DNA of 64,000 bases from Hyphomicrobiales bacterium (GTDB taxonomy: Bacteria > Pseudomonadota > Alphaproteobacteria > Rhizobiales > Rhizobiaceae). How positions within the stretch are numbered: the first letter of the stretch is position 1; the number at the start of each line of letters is the position of its first letter. The position numbers were made by a program, and so were the translations under genes. Positions 39,030-48,529 of the stretch are shown here, piece by piece. The notes beneath the pieces were generated by a model. The model did not search any database, was not told the DNA's origin, and was given only the letters and a program-made list of their open reading frames with translations. Location: the NCBI GenBank assembly GCA_900471815.1, contig UICE01000011.1:1-64000 (forward strand), written 5' to 3'.

Positions 39030-40934
39030 ATGACCATTTTCGATTCTATCGCTCCGGCGCTGTCCGGTGCTTTGAAAGCCCGTGGCTACGAGACCCTGAC
39101 ACCCGTTCAGACTGCAGTTCTCGCTCCTGAGGCCGAAGGAGCAGATCTTCTCGTCTCCGCCCAGACCGGCTCGGGCAAGACCGTGGCATTTGGCATCGCC
39201 ATTGCCCCAACTCTTCTGGAAGATGCGGATCGCTTCACTTCCATTGGCGCACCTTACGCGCTGGTAATCGCCCCCACACGCGAATTGGCTTTGCAGGTTC
39301 GCCGCGAATTGGAATGGCTTTATGAGCCAACCGGGGCGCGCATCGCCTCCTGCGTTGGCGGTATGGACATGACCAAGGAGCGCCGCGCCCTTTCGCAAGG
39401 CGCGCATATCGTTGTTGGCACACCGGGCCGCCTACGTGACCATATCAGCCGTGGCTCGCTCGACATGAAAGAACTGCGCGCAGTGGTTCTGGATGAGGCC
39501 GACGAGATGCTCGATCTCGGTTTCCGCGAAGATCTCGAATTCATCCTCGGTGAAGCGCCGGAAGATCGCCGCACACTGATGTTCTCTGCAACAGTGCCGA
39601 AACCTATCGCGCTTCTGGCAAAACAGTTCCAGAAAGACGCGCTGCGTATTTCTGCCACCAATGACCGCGAGCAGCATGCGGATATTGAATATCACATCAT
39701 GCCGGTTGCACCGCGTGAGCGTGAAAACGCGATCATCAATTCGTTGCTGTTCTACGATGCACAGAACACGATCATTTTCGGTTCGACCCGTGAGGCCGTC
39801 AAACATTTGACCAGCCGCCTGTCAAATCGCGGTTTCTCTGTGGTTTCCCTGTCGGGTGAACTCAGCCAGGCTGAACGCACCAATGCCTTGCAGGCCATGC
39901 GTGATGGTCGTGCCCGTGTTTGTGTTGCCACCGACGTTGCCGCTCGCGGTATTGATCTGCCTAATCTTGATCTCGTCATCCATGCCGATCTGCCGAACAA
40001 TTCAGAAACGCTTCTGCACCGCAGTGGCCGTACAGGTCGCGCGGGTCGTAAAGGCATCTGCGTTCTGATCGTGCCGGCCTCGCGTCGCCGCACTGCCGAG
40101 CGTCTTTTGCAAGGTGCAAAACTAACGACAACGATGGTGCCGCCACCGGATGCCGACGCAATCAACAAGCGCAACAATGACCGCATCCTCAATGATCCTT
40201 CTCTGTCTGAAGTCATAACCGAGGACGAGGGAGATTTCGTACGCGAATTGCTCGCCCTTCATTCCGCTGAACAGATTGCTGCTGCTTATTTACGCCAGCA
40301 AATGGCTGCTCGCCCTGCGCCAGAAGAGCTTTCCAACACGCCGTCCCATGTTCTTGAGCCTATCCGCAAGGGTAGCTTTGAAGACCGTCCGGGCCGCGGC
40401 GAACGGACATCGCGCTCGGATCGCTTTACCGATTTTGAAAGCGGCGCATGGTTCAGCGTCAGTGTTGGTCGCAAGCAACGCGCCGAACCACGTTGGCTTT
40501 TGCCGCTTATCTGCAAGGCCGGTGATATTACCAAGACCGATGTCGGCTCAATCAAAATTCTGGAAACGGAAACACGCTTTGAGATTACCGCCAGCAAGGC
40601 TGATGCTTTCCTTGCACGCATCAAGCAGTTCGGTACAGGCGAAAAGGGTGTAAATATCACCCGCAGTGAAGGCCCCGGCGGTTCTGCTCCGCGCAGCGAT
40701 TTCAAGCCGAAGAAGAATTTCGGTGAGAAGCGCGAATTCGACAACCGCAAGCCGCGCGGCAACGATGCCAATCCACGTACAGAGTGGGCCGCCAAACCTG
40801 CAAAGGCAAAGCCGGAAGGCTGGACAGCGGAAAAGCCGAAAAAGCTTCCAAAGGAACGCAAGCCCGGTGAATTGCAGGGTTTTGACAAATACAAAGCAAA
40901 AAAAGCTCGCAAAGCCGCCACAACTGGCGAGTAA
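39030..40934 (+). CDS. DEAD-box RNA helicase with a DbpA-type RNA-binding domain
   Basis: 634 residues. Helicase motifs are present in order: Q-motif (TPVQTAVL), Walker A SAQTGSGKT, PTRELA, DEAD (VLDEADEML), SAT, and HRSGRTGRAGR. After ~470 residues there is a compact DbpA-like RNA-binding domain (GAWFSVSVGRKQRAEPRWLLPLICKAG). The C-terminal ~110 residues are a Lys/Arg-rich disordered tail. It probably acts in ribosome assembly or mRNA turnover. Confidence 0.93.
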   Translation: MTIFDSIAPALSGALKARGYETLTPVQTAVLAPEAEGADLLVSAQTGSGKTVAFGIAIAPTLLEDADRFTSIGAPYALVIAPTRELALQVRRELEWLYEPTGARIASCVGGMDMTKERRALSQGAHIVVGTPGRLRDHISRGSLDMKELRAVVLDEADEMLDLGFREDLEFILGEAPEDRRTLMFSATVPKPIALLAKQFQKDALRISATNDREQHADIEYHIMPVAPRERENAIINSLLFYDAQNTIIFGSTREAVKHLTSRLSNRGFSVVSLSGELSQAERTNALQAMRDGRARVCVATDVAARGIDLPNLDLVIHADLPNNSETLLHRSGRTGRAGRKGICVLIVPASRRRTAERLLQGAKLTTTMVPPPDADAINKRNNDRILNDPSLSEVITEDEGDFVRELLALHSAEQIAAAYLRQQMAARPAPEELSNTPSHVLEPIRKGSFEDRPGRGERTSRSDRFTDFESGAWFSVSVGRKQRAEPRWLLPLICKAGDITKTDVGSIKILETETRFEITASKADAFLARIKQFGTGEKGVNITRSEGPGGSAPRSDFKPKKNFGEKREFDNRKPRGNDANPRTEWAAKPAKAKPEGWTAEKPKKLPKERKPGELQGFDKYKAKKARKAATTGE

Positions 40935-40943
40935 GCAATTGCC

Positions 40944-40978
40944 TTCCTTGTCTCCCTCTTTGCGAGGGAGATAAGGAA
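40944..40978. other. Strong hairpin downstream of the DEAD-box helicase
   Basis: The bases 40944-40978 fold into a near-perfect stem of about 15 bp with a 5-nt loop and one mismatch. There is no T run after it on either strand, so it may be a processing or transcript-stability structure, or a weak terminator. Confidence 0.5.
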
Positions 40979-41004
40979 TATGCAATGATTTTGCATGAGC
41001 TTGG

Positions 41005-41138
41005 TGCGTGCTTCGACAAGCTCAGCATGAGGAAGTTAGTGGGTTGCAACATCTACCTGCGACGTCGTCTCGTAACATGTCAGAACTCGTTCCCTGCCAA
41101 TCTCCACCTTCCTCATGCTGAGCTTGTCGAAGCACGCA
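41005..41138. repeat. Inverted pair of the dispersed 'gcttcgacaagctcag' repeat
   Basis: The bases 41005-41035 are an exact reverse complement of 41108-41138 over 31 bp (core gcttcgacaagctcagcatg). The 72-base centre differs. The same family recurs as single copies at 51-82 and at 51001-51033. The pair fills much of the gap between two convergent genes (helicase and tlpA). No coding sequence is seen between 40935 and 41176. Confidence 0.85.
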
Positions 41139-41176
41139 TAATGAATTTGCCAATCCAGCGGTCCTGATACTATTTT

Positions 41177-41848
41177 CTAAAGACCCAAAGCGGCATCCAC
41201 AAATCGCAGAGCGTCATCGCTGGACCAGTCTGCCGGGCCGTTCATCGCTGCGATCTGGCAGCCTTCCTTATCGACCAGCATTGTAACCGGGAGCCCAAAG
41301 GCCAGACTTTTCCGCTTAAGCTCGTTGAACACGCCCATTGACGGATCACGGTAAAAATCGAGCGACTTGACGCCGATCTCGCCCAGGAATGCTTTGGGTT
41401 TCGTATCGTCACCCGTGTCAATATTGATCGTGACGACCTCAAATTTGTCGCTGCCCTTTTTTGTTTCCAGCGCATCAAGTGCGGGCATCTCCTCGCGGCA
41501 TGGCGCGCACCAGGTCGCCCACAGATTGACCAGCAATGTCTTGCCCTTGAAATCGCTGATGCGCACCGGCTTGCCATCCGGTCCGGTGAAGGACAAGCTC
41601 GACATGGATTGCGGTTTGTCGGCACCGCGCATGGCGGCAATGGCACCAACAGCGGCAGCATCAATCGCTTTTGCGCCCTCCGCCTTTATCGGGCACTGAT
41701 CAGCCGTATTAGTCGCGGTGGCAATATTGCCAGATGGCCGTTCCATCACGTATACCGCAACCGCACCGGCGGCAATGCCGGCGAGCGCGGCAAGGGCGAT
41801 GATCTTTTTGTTGCTATTGCGTGGCGTTTGTCGTGGGCCGTCTGTCAT
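41177..41848 (-). CDS. TlpA-family thioredoxin-like disulfide reductase
   Basis: 223 residues. An N-terminal signal anchor (about residues 15-35) precedes a periplasmic thioredoxin domain with WCAPC (Cys114/Cys117). A further Cys (DQCP) lies before the domain. Members reduce cytochrome-c or copper-site cysteines in the periplasm; TlpA of Bradyrhizobium serves aa3 oxidase assembly. It is divergent from argH with 36 bases between the starts. Confidence 0.92.
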   Translation of the reverse strand: MTDGPRQTPRNSNKKIIALAALAGIAAGAVAVYVMERPSGNIATATNTADQCPIKAEGAKAIDAAAVGAIAAMRGADKPQSMSSLSFTGPDGKPVRISDFKGKTLLVNLWATWCAPCREEMPALDALETKKGSDKFEVVTINIDTGDDTKPKAFLGEIGVKSLDFYRDPSMGVFNELKRKSLAFGLPVTMLVDKEGCQIAAMNGPADWSSDDALRFVDAALGL

Positions 41849-41884
41849 TTCCGTTCTTTCCGCTTCACACTCAAGGCGTTTTCC

Positions 41885-43285
41885 ATGTCCGACAAGAAGA
41901 ATAGCAATGAAATGTGGGGCGGTCGTTTCGCCTCAGGTCCTGCCGCGATCATGGAAGAAATCAATGCTTCCATCGGCTTTGACCAGAAGCTTTACGCCCA
42001 GGACATTCAAGGTTCCCTTGCTCATGCAGCCATGCTTGCGAAAACCGGCATAATTGCGAGCGACGATTACGACAAGATCACAAGCGGCCTGAACACGATA
42101 TTGTCAGAGATCGAGAGCGGAAAGTTCACTTTCTCACGCAAACTTGAAGACATTCACATGAATGTTGAGTCGCGCCTTGCCGAACTGATCGGCGCATCGG
42201 CGGGCCGGCTGCACACTGCACGCTCACGCAATGACCAGGTCGCTGTCGACTTTCGCCTCTGGGTAAAAGCTGAATTTGAAAAGACTGCGGTGCTGCTCAA
42301 GAAATTGATCGAGGCTTTTCTGAAGCGCGCCGAAGAACATTCAGCAACCCTGATGCCAGGTTTCACCCATCTTCAGACAGCGCAGCCCGTCACCTTTGGT
42401 CATCATTGCATGGCCTATGTCGAAATGTTTGGCCGCGATCTGAGCCGAGTCAAAGATGCAATTGAACGTATGAACGAATCGCCGCTCGGCGCCGCAGCCC
42501 TTGCCGGAACCGGCTTTCCGATTGACCGGCATATGACGGCAAAAGCGTTGGGTTTCCGCGAACCGACCCGCAATTCGCTCGATAGCGTGTCTGACCGCGA
42601 TTATGCGCTGGAATTTCTGTCAACAGCTGCGATCACTGCGACCCATCTTTCCCGGTTGGCTGAAGAAATTGTCATTTGGTCTACTTCCCAGTTCGGCTTT
42701 GTTCGACTGTCCGACAGTTTTTCGACCGGCTCCTCCATCATGCCGCAGAAAAAGAACCCCGATGCTGCCGAGTTGGTTCGCGCCAAAACTGGCCGCATCA
42801 CCGGATCGCTCGTCGCTCTGCTGACAGTCATGAAAGGCCTGCCTCTGACCTATTCCAAGGATATGCAGGAAGACAAGGAAGCCGTATTCGACGCTGCAGA
42901 AACGCTGGAACTGGCGCTTGCCGCCATGACTGGCATGGTTGGTGATATGACCGTCAACACCGCCGCAATGAAGAAGGCCGCGGGTTCGGGCTATTCAACG
43001 GCCACCGACCTTGCCGATTGGCTGGTGCGGGAACTTGGCCTGCCTTTCCGCGAGGCACACCATGTCACCGGCCGGGCAGTTGCCCTTGCCGAGCAGAAAA
43101 AGATCGACCTTGGTAAATTGTCGTTGGAAGATTTGCAGCAGATTCACCCGGGGATTACCGCTGCCATCTTTGGATTCCTGACTGTGGACAAATCCGTGCG
43201 CAGCCGCAAATCCTATGGCGGAACGGCTCCGGAACAGGTGCGCAAGCAGATCAAATTCTGGCAAAAGCGCATTGCGAAATTGTAA
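41885..43285 (+). CDS. argH: Argininosuccinate lyase
   Basis: 466 residues from ATG 41885 ([19 protein letters not shown]); the open frame extends to 41609 across the divergent tlpA gene. The family signature [12 protein letters not shown] and the other conserved regions ([19 protein letters not shown]) are present. It splits argininosuccinate to arginine and fumarate. The downstream gap before lptM is filled by a repeat element. Confidence 0.96.
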   Translation: MSDKKNSNEMWGGRFASGPAAIMEEINASIGFDQKLYAQDIQGSLAHAAMLAKTGIIASDDYDKITSGLNTILSEIESGKFTFSRKLEDIHMNVESRLAELIGASAGRLHTARSRNDQVAVDFRLWVKAEFEKTAVLLKKLIEAFLKRAEEHSATLMPGFTHLQTAQPVTFGHHCMAYVEMFGRDLSRVKDAIERMNESPLGAAALAGTGFPIDRHMTAKALGFREPTRNSLDSVSDRDYALEFLSTAAITATHLSRLAEEIVIWSTSQFGFVRLSDSFSTGSSIMPQKKNPDAAELVRAKTGRITGSLVALLTVMKGLPLTYSKDMQEDKEAVFDAAETLELALAAMTGMVGDMTVNTAAMKKAAGSGYSTATDLADWLVRELGLPFREAHHVTGRAVALAEQKKIDLGKLSLEDLQQIHPGITAAIFGFLTVDKSVRSRKSYGGTAPEQVRKQIKFWQKRIAKL

Positions 43286-43330
43286 AACAACATTGACCGG
43301 CCATGGGGGTGCAAAGCGCGCCTTCTTCGG

Positions 43331-43605
43331 CTAGAGCCTTTCTTGCTCAAATAGAATCGTTCTGCCGGAGGGAATTTGTGGACAAGGTCGAGGGGTTTTG
43401 CGAGACCGATGTTTATCCATCGGGCGAAGCTGAAACCCGATGGATTTGGTCCAAATTCACCCGGCCTTTGGGTTTCCGGCTGGCGGCCAATCACTTTGTC
43501 AGGCGGCATCGGACGTGGATAAACATCGACTTCGCCACCTTCCGCGTGAATTATCTCGCCATCCGAGAAACAGAACTGCTTCTATTTGAACAAGAAAGGC
43601 TTTAG
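43331..43605. repeat. 275-bp element with imperfect terminal inverted repeats
   Basis: The ends 43331-43364 and 43571-43605 are inverted repeats of about 34-35 bp with only a few differences (left cctttcttgctcaaatagaa, right the complement). A second, inner inverted pair is centred on gatgtttatcca (43409-43420) and tggataaacatc (43517-43528). It carries no transposase and lies between argH and lptM. Such a structure fits a MITE-like or palindromic repeat family. The 43286-43640 stretch holds nothing else except a 100-codon open frame that I do not accept as a gene. Confidence 0.7.
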
Positions 43606-43640
43606 ACATGGCAGACCCATTTCGGACGACAGGATCAACA

Positions 43641-43826
43641 ATGACAAGCCGTTCCCTATTATCGACAATTCTTATGTCGATCGCGATCGTAAGCGCCATA
43701 TCGGCCTGTGGCCGCAAAGGCGCGCTGGAGCCACCGCCCGCTTCCGTAACATCAATGCCCGGCGAGCCGAAAACTGTGGCGCCGCCCGTCCAGGACAAGC
43801 GTTTTATTCTTGACCCATTGATCTAG
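43641..43826 (+). CDS. lptM: LptM-like small outer-membrane lipoprotein
   Basis: 61 residues from ATG 43641 (MTSRSLLSTILMSIAIVSAISACGRKG); an ATG at 43608 would add 11 residues. A lipobox (ISAC, Cys23) ends the signal peptide and GRKGALEPPP follows, the LptM/YifL pattern. LptM helps mature the LptD translocon in Enterobacteria. It is immediately upstream of lysA, the usual neighbour in many Proteobacteria. Confidence 0.85.
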   Translation: MTSRSLLSTILMSIAIVSAISACGRKGALEPPPASVTSMPGEPKTVAPPVQDKRFILDPLI

Positions 43827-43843
43827 AGCAAGCTGGATTTTCC

Positions 43844-45109
43844 GTGAATCATTTTGATTATAAAGACGGCGTTCTTCATGCCGAAGGCGTCAGTATTCCT
43901 GAAATCGCCAAGGCTGTCGGGACACCATTCTACTGTTATTCGACAGCAACGATCGAGCGTCATTTCAAAGTGTTTTCGGCAGCTTTTGCCGACATGGATA
44001 CGCTCGTCTGCTACGCGCTCAAGGCAAATTCCAATCAGGCAGTCCTGAAAACGCTTGCGCGCCTTGGTTCTGGCGCCGATGTGGTTTCTGAAGGTGAATT
44101 GCGCCGCGCGCTCGCCGCTGGCATTCCAGCCGAGAAAATCGTTTTTTCCGGCGTCGGCAAGAAGCCCAGCGAAATGGATCTCGCATTGAGCGCCGGCATT
44201 CATTGTTTCAATGTCGAATCCGAGCCAGAGCTTGCCATTCTCTCCAGTCGTGCCGTTGCGGCGGGAAAGATCGCGCCAGTTTCGCTGCGCATCAATCCCG
44301 ATGTCGATGCAAAGACCCATAAGAAGATTTCGACGGGGAAATCCGAGAACAAGTTCGGCATTCCCCTCGCCAAGGCAAGTTCAATCTATGCACAGGCAGC
44401 CAGGCTGCCGGGGCTAAAGGTTGTTGGCGTGGACATGCATATTGGCAGCCAGATCACTGATCTTGAGCCTTTCGACGATGCATTCCGCCTGCTGGCGGAG
44501 TTGGTCGGGCAGCTGAAGGCCGATGGCCATGATATCAAGCATGTTGATCTTGGCGGTGGTCTCGGTATTCCGTACCACTTCGACAACAATCCGCCACCAC
44601 TGCCCGATGCCTACGCGCAGATCGTTCAAAAGCATATCAAGCCGCTGGGATTGAAGACGATCTTCGAACCGGGCCGACTTATTGTTGGCAATGCTGGGAT
44701 TCTTGTCAGCGAGGTAATCTTCGTCAAGGAAGGCGATGCGCGTAACTTTATCATTGTTGACGCGGCCATGAACGACCTCATCCGGCCCACGCTTTACGAT
44801 GCGTTCCACATTATCCGCCCCGTCAAGGAACCTACGGCCAATCATCCCCGGATTCGCGGCGACGTTGTCGGTCCCGTTTGCGAAACAGGTGACTATCTGG
44901 GCTTGGATCGTGAACTGCCGCGTCTTGCCCCGGGTGATTTGATCGCAATTGGCACAGCGGGCGCCTATGGCGCGGTTCAGGCCGGCACTTATAATACGCG
45001 GCTGCTCGTGCCTGAGGTTCTGGTCAATGGCGATCAGTTCCATGTGGTGCGTCCACGCACAAGTTATGAAGAATTGATCGGCCTCGATTCCATTCCGGAC
45101 TGGCTGTAA
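43844..45109 (+). CDS. lysA: Diaminopimelate decarboxylase
   Basis: 421 residues, start GTG 43844. The PLP Lys lies in CYALKANSNQAV; HIGSQ and the EPGR loop (FEPGRLIVGNAGIL) are present. It makes lysine from meso-diaminopimelate, the last step. It follows lptM 17 bases downstream and lies 118 bases before the TIGR02302 gene. Confidence 0.96.
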   Translation: MNHFDYKDGVLHAEGVSIPEIAKAVGTPFYCYSTATIERHFKVFSAAFADMDTLVCYALKANSNQAVLKTLARLGSGADVVSEGELRRALAAGIPAEKIVFSGVGKKPSEMDLALSAGIHCFNVESEPELAILSSRAVAAGKIAPVSLRINPDVDAKTHKKISTGKSENKFGIPLAKASSIYAQAARLPGLKVVGVDMHIGSQITDLEPFDDAFRLLAELVGQLKADGHDIKHVDLGGGLGIPYHFDNNPPPLPDAYAQIVQKHIKPLGLKTIFEPGRLIVGNAGILVSEVIFVKEGDARNFIIVDAAMNDLIRPTLYDAFHIIRPVKEPTANHPRIRGDVVGPVCETGDYLGLDRELPRLAPGDLIAIGTAGAYGAVQAGTYNTRLLVPEVLVNGDQFHVVRPRTSYEELIGLDSIPDWL

Positions 45110-45227
45110 TTTTCGCGCCTACACAGAAGTATGATTGCGTTTTGCCGGGTAAGGCCTCGCCTTTGCCATGATGAGTGGTATTGTTAGCTTTGTCTGGTAA
45201 TGCCGATACCGGAAAGATGGAGCGAGA

Positions 45228-47774
45228 ATGGCCGATCACAACCCGGAAGAACGGGAAGCGACCAGCATCAAATTCGATATTCTGAAAAATATCGATCGCC
45301 TCCGTTTGTCCGCATGGTTGATGATCGCGCTTGAGCGCCTTTGGCCGCTCTTGCTGCCCCTTTTGCTTGTTATTTCAGTCTTCCTCAGCGTGGCATGGTT
45401 CGGCCTGTTTCGCCTTATGCCGGATCTTGCAAGGCAAGCCTTGCTTGCCCTCTTTCTGCTGAGCATCCCTGTTTGCGTCTATCTGCTGCTGAAGTTCCGC
45501 TTACCTCGCCCGTCAGAGATCACGCAGCGGCTTGAAAACGTCAATGAATTGGCGCACCAGCCCATTACCGTGCAGACAGAAGAGCTTGCAGCCAACAGCA
45601 CTGATCCCTTTGCGCAGGCATTGTGGAGCGAGCATCGCAAGCGCATGGCAACACGCATTGCCAATCTGCAAAGCGGATTGCCCCAGACGCGGATTGCTGA
45701 ACGCGACCCTTGGGCTTTGCGCGGCGTTGCGGCGCTGCTGCTCGTCATTGCTTTTGCCTTTTCCGGTGGACCGCTGGGCGGCCGCATCAGCGATGCATTT
45801 CTCAGTCATGCCGCGAGCAATGCAATACCGCCTCGTATTGACGCCTGGGTTACCCCTCCGCGTTATACCGGTCGCGCTCCGCTATTTCTGACCACCGCAA
45901 GCAATTCGGCCGACACGCAGTTTTCAGTACCCCAAAACAGCACGCTTGTTGTCCGCATTATCGGTGGCAGTGGATCGGAAGCTCTCTCACAGAAGCTGTC
46001 TGATGGAAAATCGGTAGAGATTGCAGCCAGGGAAACGCCTAAGATCGAAGACTCGGCAACTGGCAAAGCAACACCACGAAATTTTGAACTCACACTTGAT
46101 CAAAACAGTTCTATTGATCTGGTGAATGGCCGCTCTGCCCTCTCCAGTTGGGGCTTCACAATCATTCCAGACCTGCCGCCCGCAATCCGTTTTACCAAGG
46201 AGCCTTCCAGCGCCATCAATGGCACGATGGACGTCTTTTATGAGATCAAGGACGATTATGGCGCGATAGCTGCACAGGCAAAAATCGAACAGGCACTGCC
46301 TGCCGAAAAGGATGCACGACCACTTTATTCCGCTCCGGAATTGCCGTTGGCATTGCCGCGTCGCGGTGAACAAGCCAAGGAGACTAAAACTACCAAGGAT
46401 CTGACCCAGCACCCATGGTCTGGGTCTGAAATCCGCATGACTCTCATTGCGTCCGACGACGCAAAGCAGGAAGCCCGCAGCGAAGTCAAAACTTTCGTCA
46501 TGCCCGAGCGACCATTCGCCAATCCGCTTGCTCGCGCGTTGATTGAACAACGCCGCAACCTGGCGCTGAATGCCAATGCCAAGCCCAATGTGCTGGAAAT
46601 GCTGGACGCAATCACAATGTGGCCGGAAGAGACAATCAAAAACTCGTCCCACTATCTTGGGTTGCGCAGTGTTCGTTCCCGCCTTGACCTCGCAAAAAGG
46701 GATGATCAGTTGCGCGAGGTAGTAAGCTATATGTGGGACGTCGCCCGCGGCATTGAGGATGGTGCCTTGTCTGATGCGGAGCGGCGGCTGCGGCAAGCGC
46801 AGGAAGCCTTGAAAAATGCCATCGAACAGGGTGCCAGCCAGGAGGAAATCGAAAAGCGCATGGCTGAGTTGCGCGATGCTATGAAGGAATTTCTGCGTGA
46901 ATTTGCGCAGAAAGCTCAGAAAAACCCGAACATGGCGCAAAATCCAAATGCCAAACAGCTACGGCAGGAGGATATCGATAAAATGCTGAACCAGATTGAA
47001 GAGCTTGCCAAGCAGGGCTCGAAGGATCAGGCACAGCAATTATTGTCCGAGCTCGAAAACATGATGAACAACCTGCAGATGGGCCAGCAGCAACAGGCTC
47101 AACAAGGCCAGCAGGGACAGATGAAACAGCAGATGGACAAGCTTGGTGAGCTGATGCGCCGTCAACAGGACATGATGAACCAGACCCACCGGCTGGAACA
47201 GCAGCGCCAACAGGGCATGCAGCAGGACTTTGGCGAGGAGCAGCAAGGCGAACAGGGTGAGCAAGGACAAATGTCCGAAGAGGATATTGCCAAGGCCCTG
47301 CGCGATCTTCAGCAAGGCCAAGGCAAGCTCCAATCCGAACTCGGCCAGTTGATGAAAGATCTGGAAGGCATGGGTATCAAGCCCGGTGAAGGATTTGGTC
47401 AGGCAGGCAAATCAATGGGTGAAGCTGGCAAATCACTTGGTCAAGCCGATGGCGATCAGGCACTCGGCCAGCAAAGCGATGCGCTGGATGCGCTGCGTCG
47501 TGGTGGTCAGGACATGATGAAACAGATGCAGGAGGCCATGGGGCAAGAGGGACAAACCGGGCAAGGCGATCAACGGCAAACCGGAGGGCGCGATCCTCTC
47601 GGCCGCCCGCAGCGCGACGGCGGGCCCGATGATGGCACCAATACCAAAGTCCCCGGCGAGATCGATATTCAGCGCGCGCGTGAAATTCTCGACGCCATCC
47701 GTAAGCGGCTCGGTAATTCGCTCAGCCCGCAAATGGAAAAGGATTATTTGGAGCGCCTGCTCAAGTTCAATTGA
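45228..47774 (+). CDS. TIGR02302 family (DUF4175) membrane protein
   Basis: 848 residues. Two membrane spans near the N-terminus (about 32-58 and 68-88) and a third near 165-180 are followed by a large, probably periplasmic region. The C-terminal ~280 residues are unusually rich in Gln, Gly, Met and Lys, with repeats of the QGQQGQ and EQGEQGQ type, and end in an ordinary helical tail (SLSPQMEKDYLERLLKF). The family is conserved after lysA in Rhizobiales and has no assigned function. It is convergent with hpt, 18 bases away. Confidence 0.88.
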   Translation: MADHNPEEREATSIKFDILKNIDRLRLSAWLMIALERLWPLLLPLLLVISVFLSVAWFGLFRLMPDLARQALLALFLLSIPVCVYLLLKFRLPRPSEITQRLENVNELAHQPITVQTEELAANSTDPFAQALWSEHRKRMATRIANLQSGLPQTRIAERDPWALRGVAALLLVIAFAFSGGPLGGRISDAFLSHAASNAIPPRIDAWVTPPRYTGRAPLFLTTASNSADTQFSVPQNSTLVVRIIGGSGSEALSQKLSDGKSVEIAARETPKIEDSATGKATPRNFELTLDQNSSIDLVNGRSALSSWGFTIIPDLPPAIRFTKEPSSAINGTMDVFYEIKDDYGAIAAQAKIEQALPAEKDARPLYSAPELPLALPRRGEQAKETKTTKDLTQHPWSGSEIRMTLIASDDAKQEARSEVKTFVMPERPFANPLARALIEQRRNLALNANAKPNVLEMLDAITMWPEETIKNSSHYLGLRSVRSRLDLAKRDDQLREVVSYMWDVARGIEDGALSDAERRLRQAQEALKNAIEQGASQEEIEKRMAELRDAMKEFLREFAQKAQKNPNMAQNPNAKQLRQEDIDKMLNQIEELAKQGSKDQAQQLLSELENMMNNLQMGQQQQAQQGQQGQMKQQMDKLGELMRRQQDMMNQTHRLEQQRQQGMQQDFGEEQQGEQGEQGQMSEEDIAKALRDLQQGQGKLQSELGQLMKDLEGMGIKPGEGFGQAGKSMGEAGKSLGQADGDQALGQQSDALDALRRGGQDMMKQMQEAMGQEGQTGQGDQRQTGGRDPLGRPQRDGGPDDGTNTKVPGEIDIQRAREILDAIRKRLGNSLSPQMEKDYLERLLKFN

Positions 47775-47792
47775 TCAGAAAAATGTTGGGCT

Positions 47793-48329
47793 TTAATCGC
47801 GAACCACACCGACATAAGGCAGTTGCCGGAATGAATGGCCGACATCCATGCCGTAACCGACAACAAAATAGTCCGGGCATTCGAATCCTTTGAAATCAGC
47901 CTCTATTTCGGTCTTGCGCTTGACGCTTTTGTCCAGCAGCACGGCAATATAGACATTGCGCGCACCGCGTTCGAGCATGAGCTGGCGCGTGAACTTCAAT
48001 GTGCGTCCTGATTCAAGAATATCATCGATCAAAAGTACGTCACGGCCATGCACATCGCTGTCAATATCGCGCATAAGTCGCACTTCAGTGCTTTCCGTGC
48101 CCTTGCCATAACTGGAGACAGTGATGAACTCCACATCCGGTTCGGCACCGGCATCATGCATGGCGCGGATCAGATCGGCGGCAAAAATAAACGAGCCCTT
48201 GAGGATCGAGATAACAAGCAGGTTTTCAAAACCTCGCGCCACGATTGCTTTGGCAAGTTCTAGATTGCGCGCGGCAATTGTCTCGGCACTGAAAAGAACA
48301 TCAATATTTTTAGTCCCGACTTTTGGCAT
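47793..48329 (-). CDS. hpt: Hypoxanthine phosphoribosyltransferase
   Basis: 178 residues from ATG 48329 (MPKVGTKNIDVLFSAET); the frame extends to 48383 without a family-like sequence. The PRPP loop VLLIDDILESGRTL and the SSYGKGTES region are typical. It salvages hypoxanthine (and guanine) to nucleotides. It is convergent with TIGR02302 and divergent from ftsE with a 200-base gap in which no gene is seen. Confidence 0.95.
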   Translation of the reverse strand: MPKVGTKNIDVLFSAETIAARNLELAKAIVARGFENLLVISILKGSFIFAADLIRAMHDAGAEPDVEFITVSSYGKGTESTEVRLMRDIDSDVHGRDVLLIDDILESGRTLKFTRQLMLERGARNVYIAVLLDKSVKRKTEIEADFKGFECPDYFVVGYGMDVGHSFRQLPYVGVVRD

Positions 48330-48529
48330 GCAAGTTTCCTGTGGCGCGTTTTCAGACCGAATTTCTTCATATAGCTCCCGCACCTATAGCCTGATCATCA
48401 GCCAAAATGCAAAAACCGGCGCTGCCGTATAAAATTCATGTTTCCAGTCATGCTGGTTCATGTTTGTTGGGGTGGTCAAATCGGCTCGCGCAAAATAGAA
48501 CACGTTGCAGATAAGATCGGAAAGCACAC

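Noticed and set aside
43303-43605. Open frame of 100 codons between argH and lptM
   Set aside because: It lies almost entirely in the inverted-repeat element, has no family resemblance and no good ribosome site.
45987-46940. 317-codon minus-strand open frame inside the TIGR02302 gene
   Set aside because: It is a shadow frame: its sequence has no family likeness, and the plus-strand gene is continuous and conserved here.
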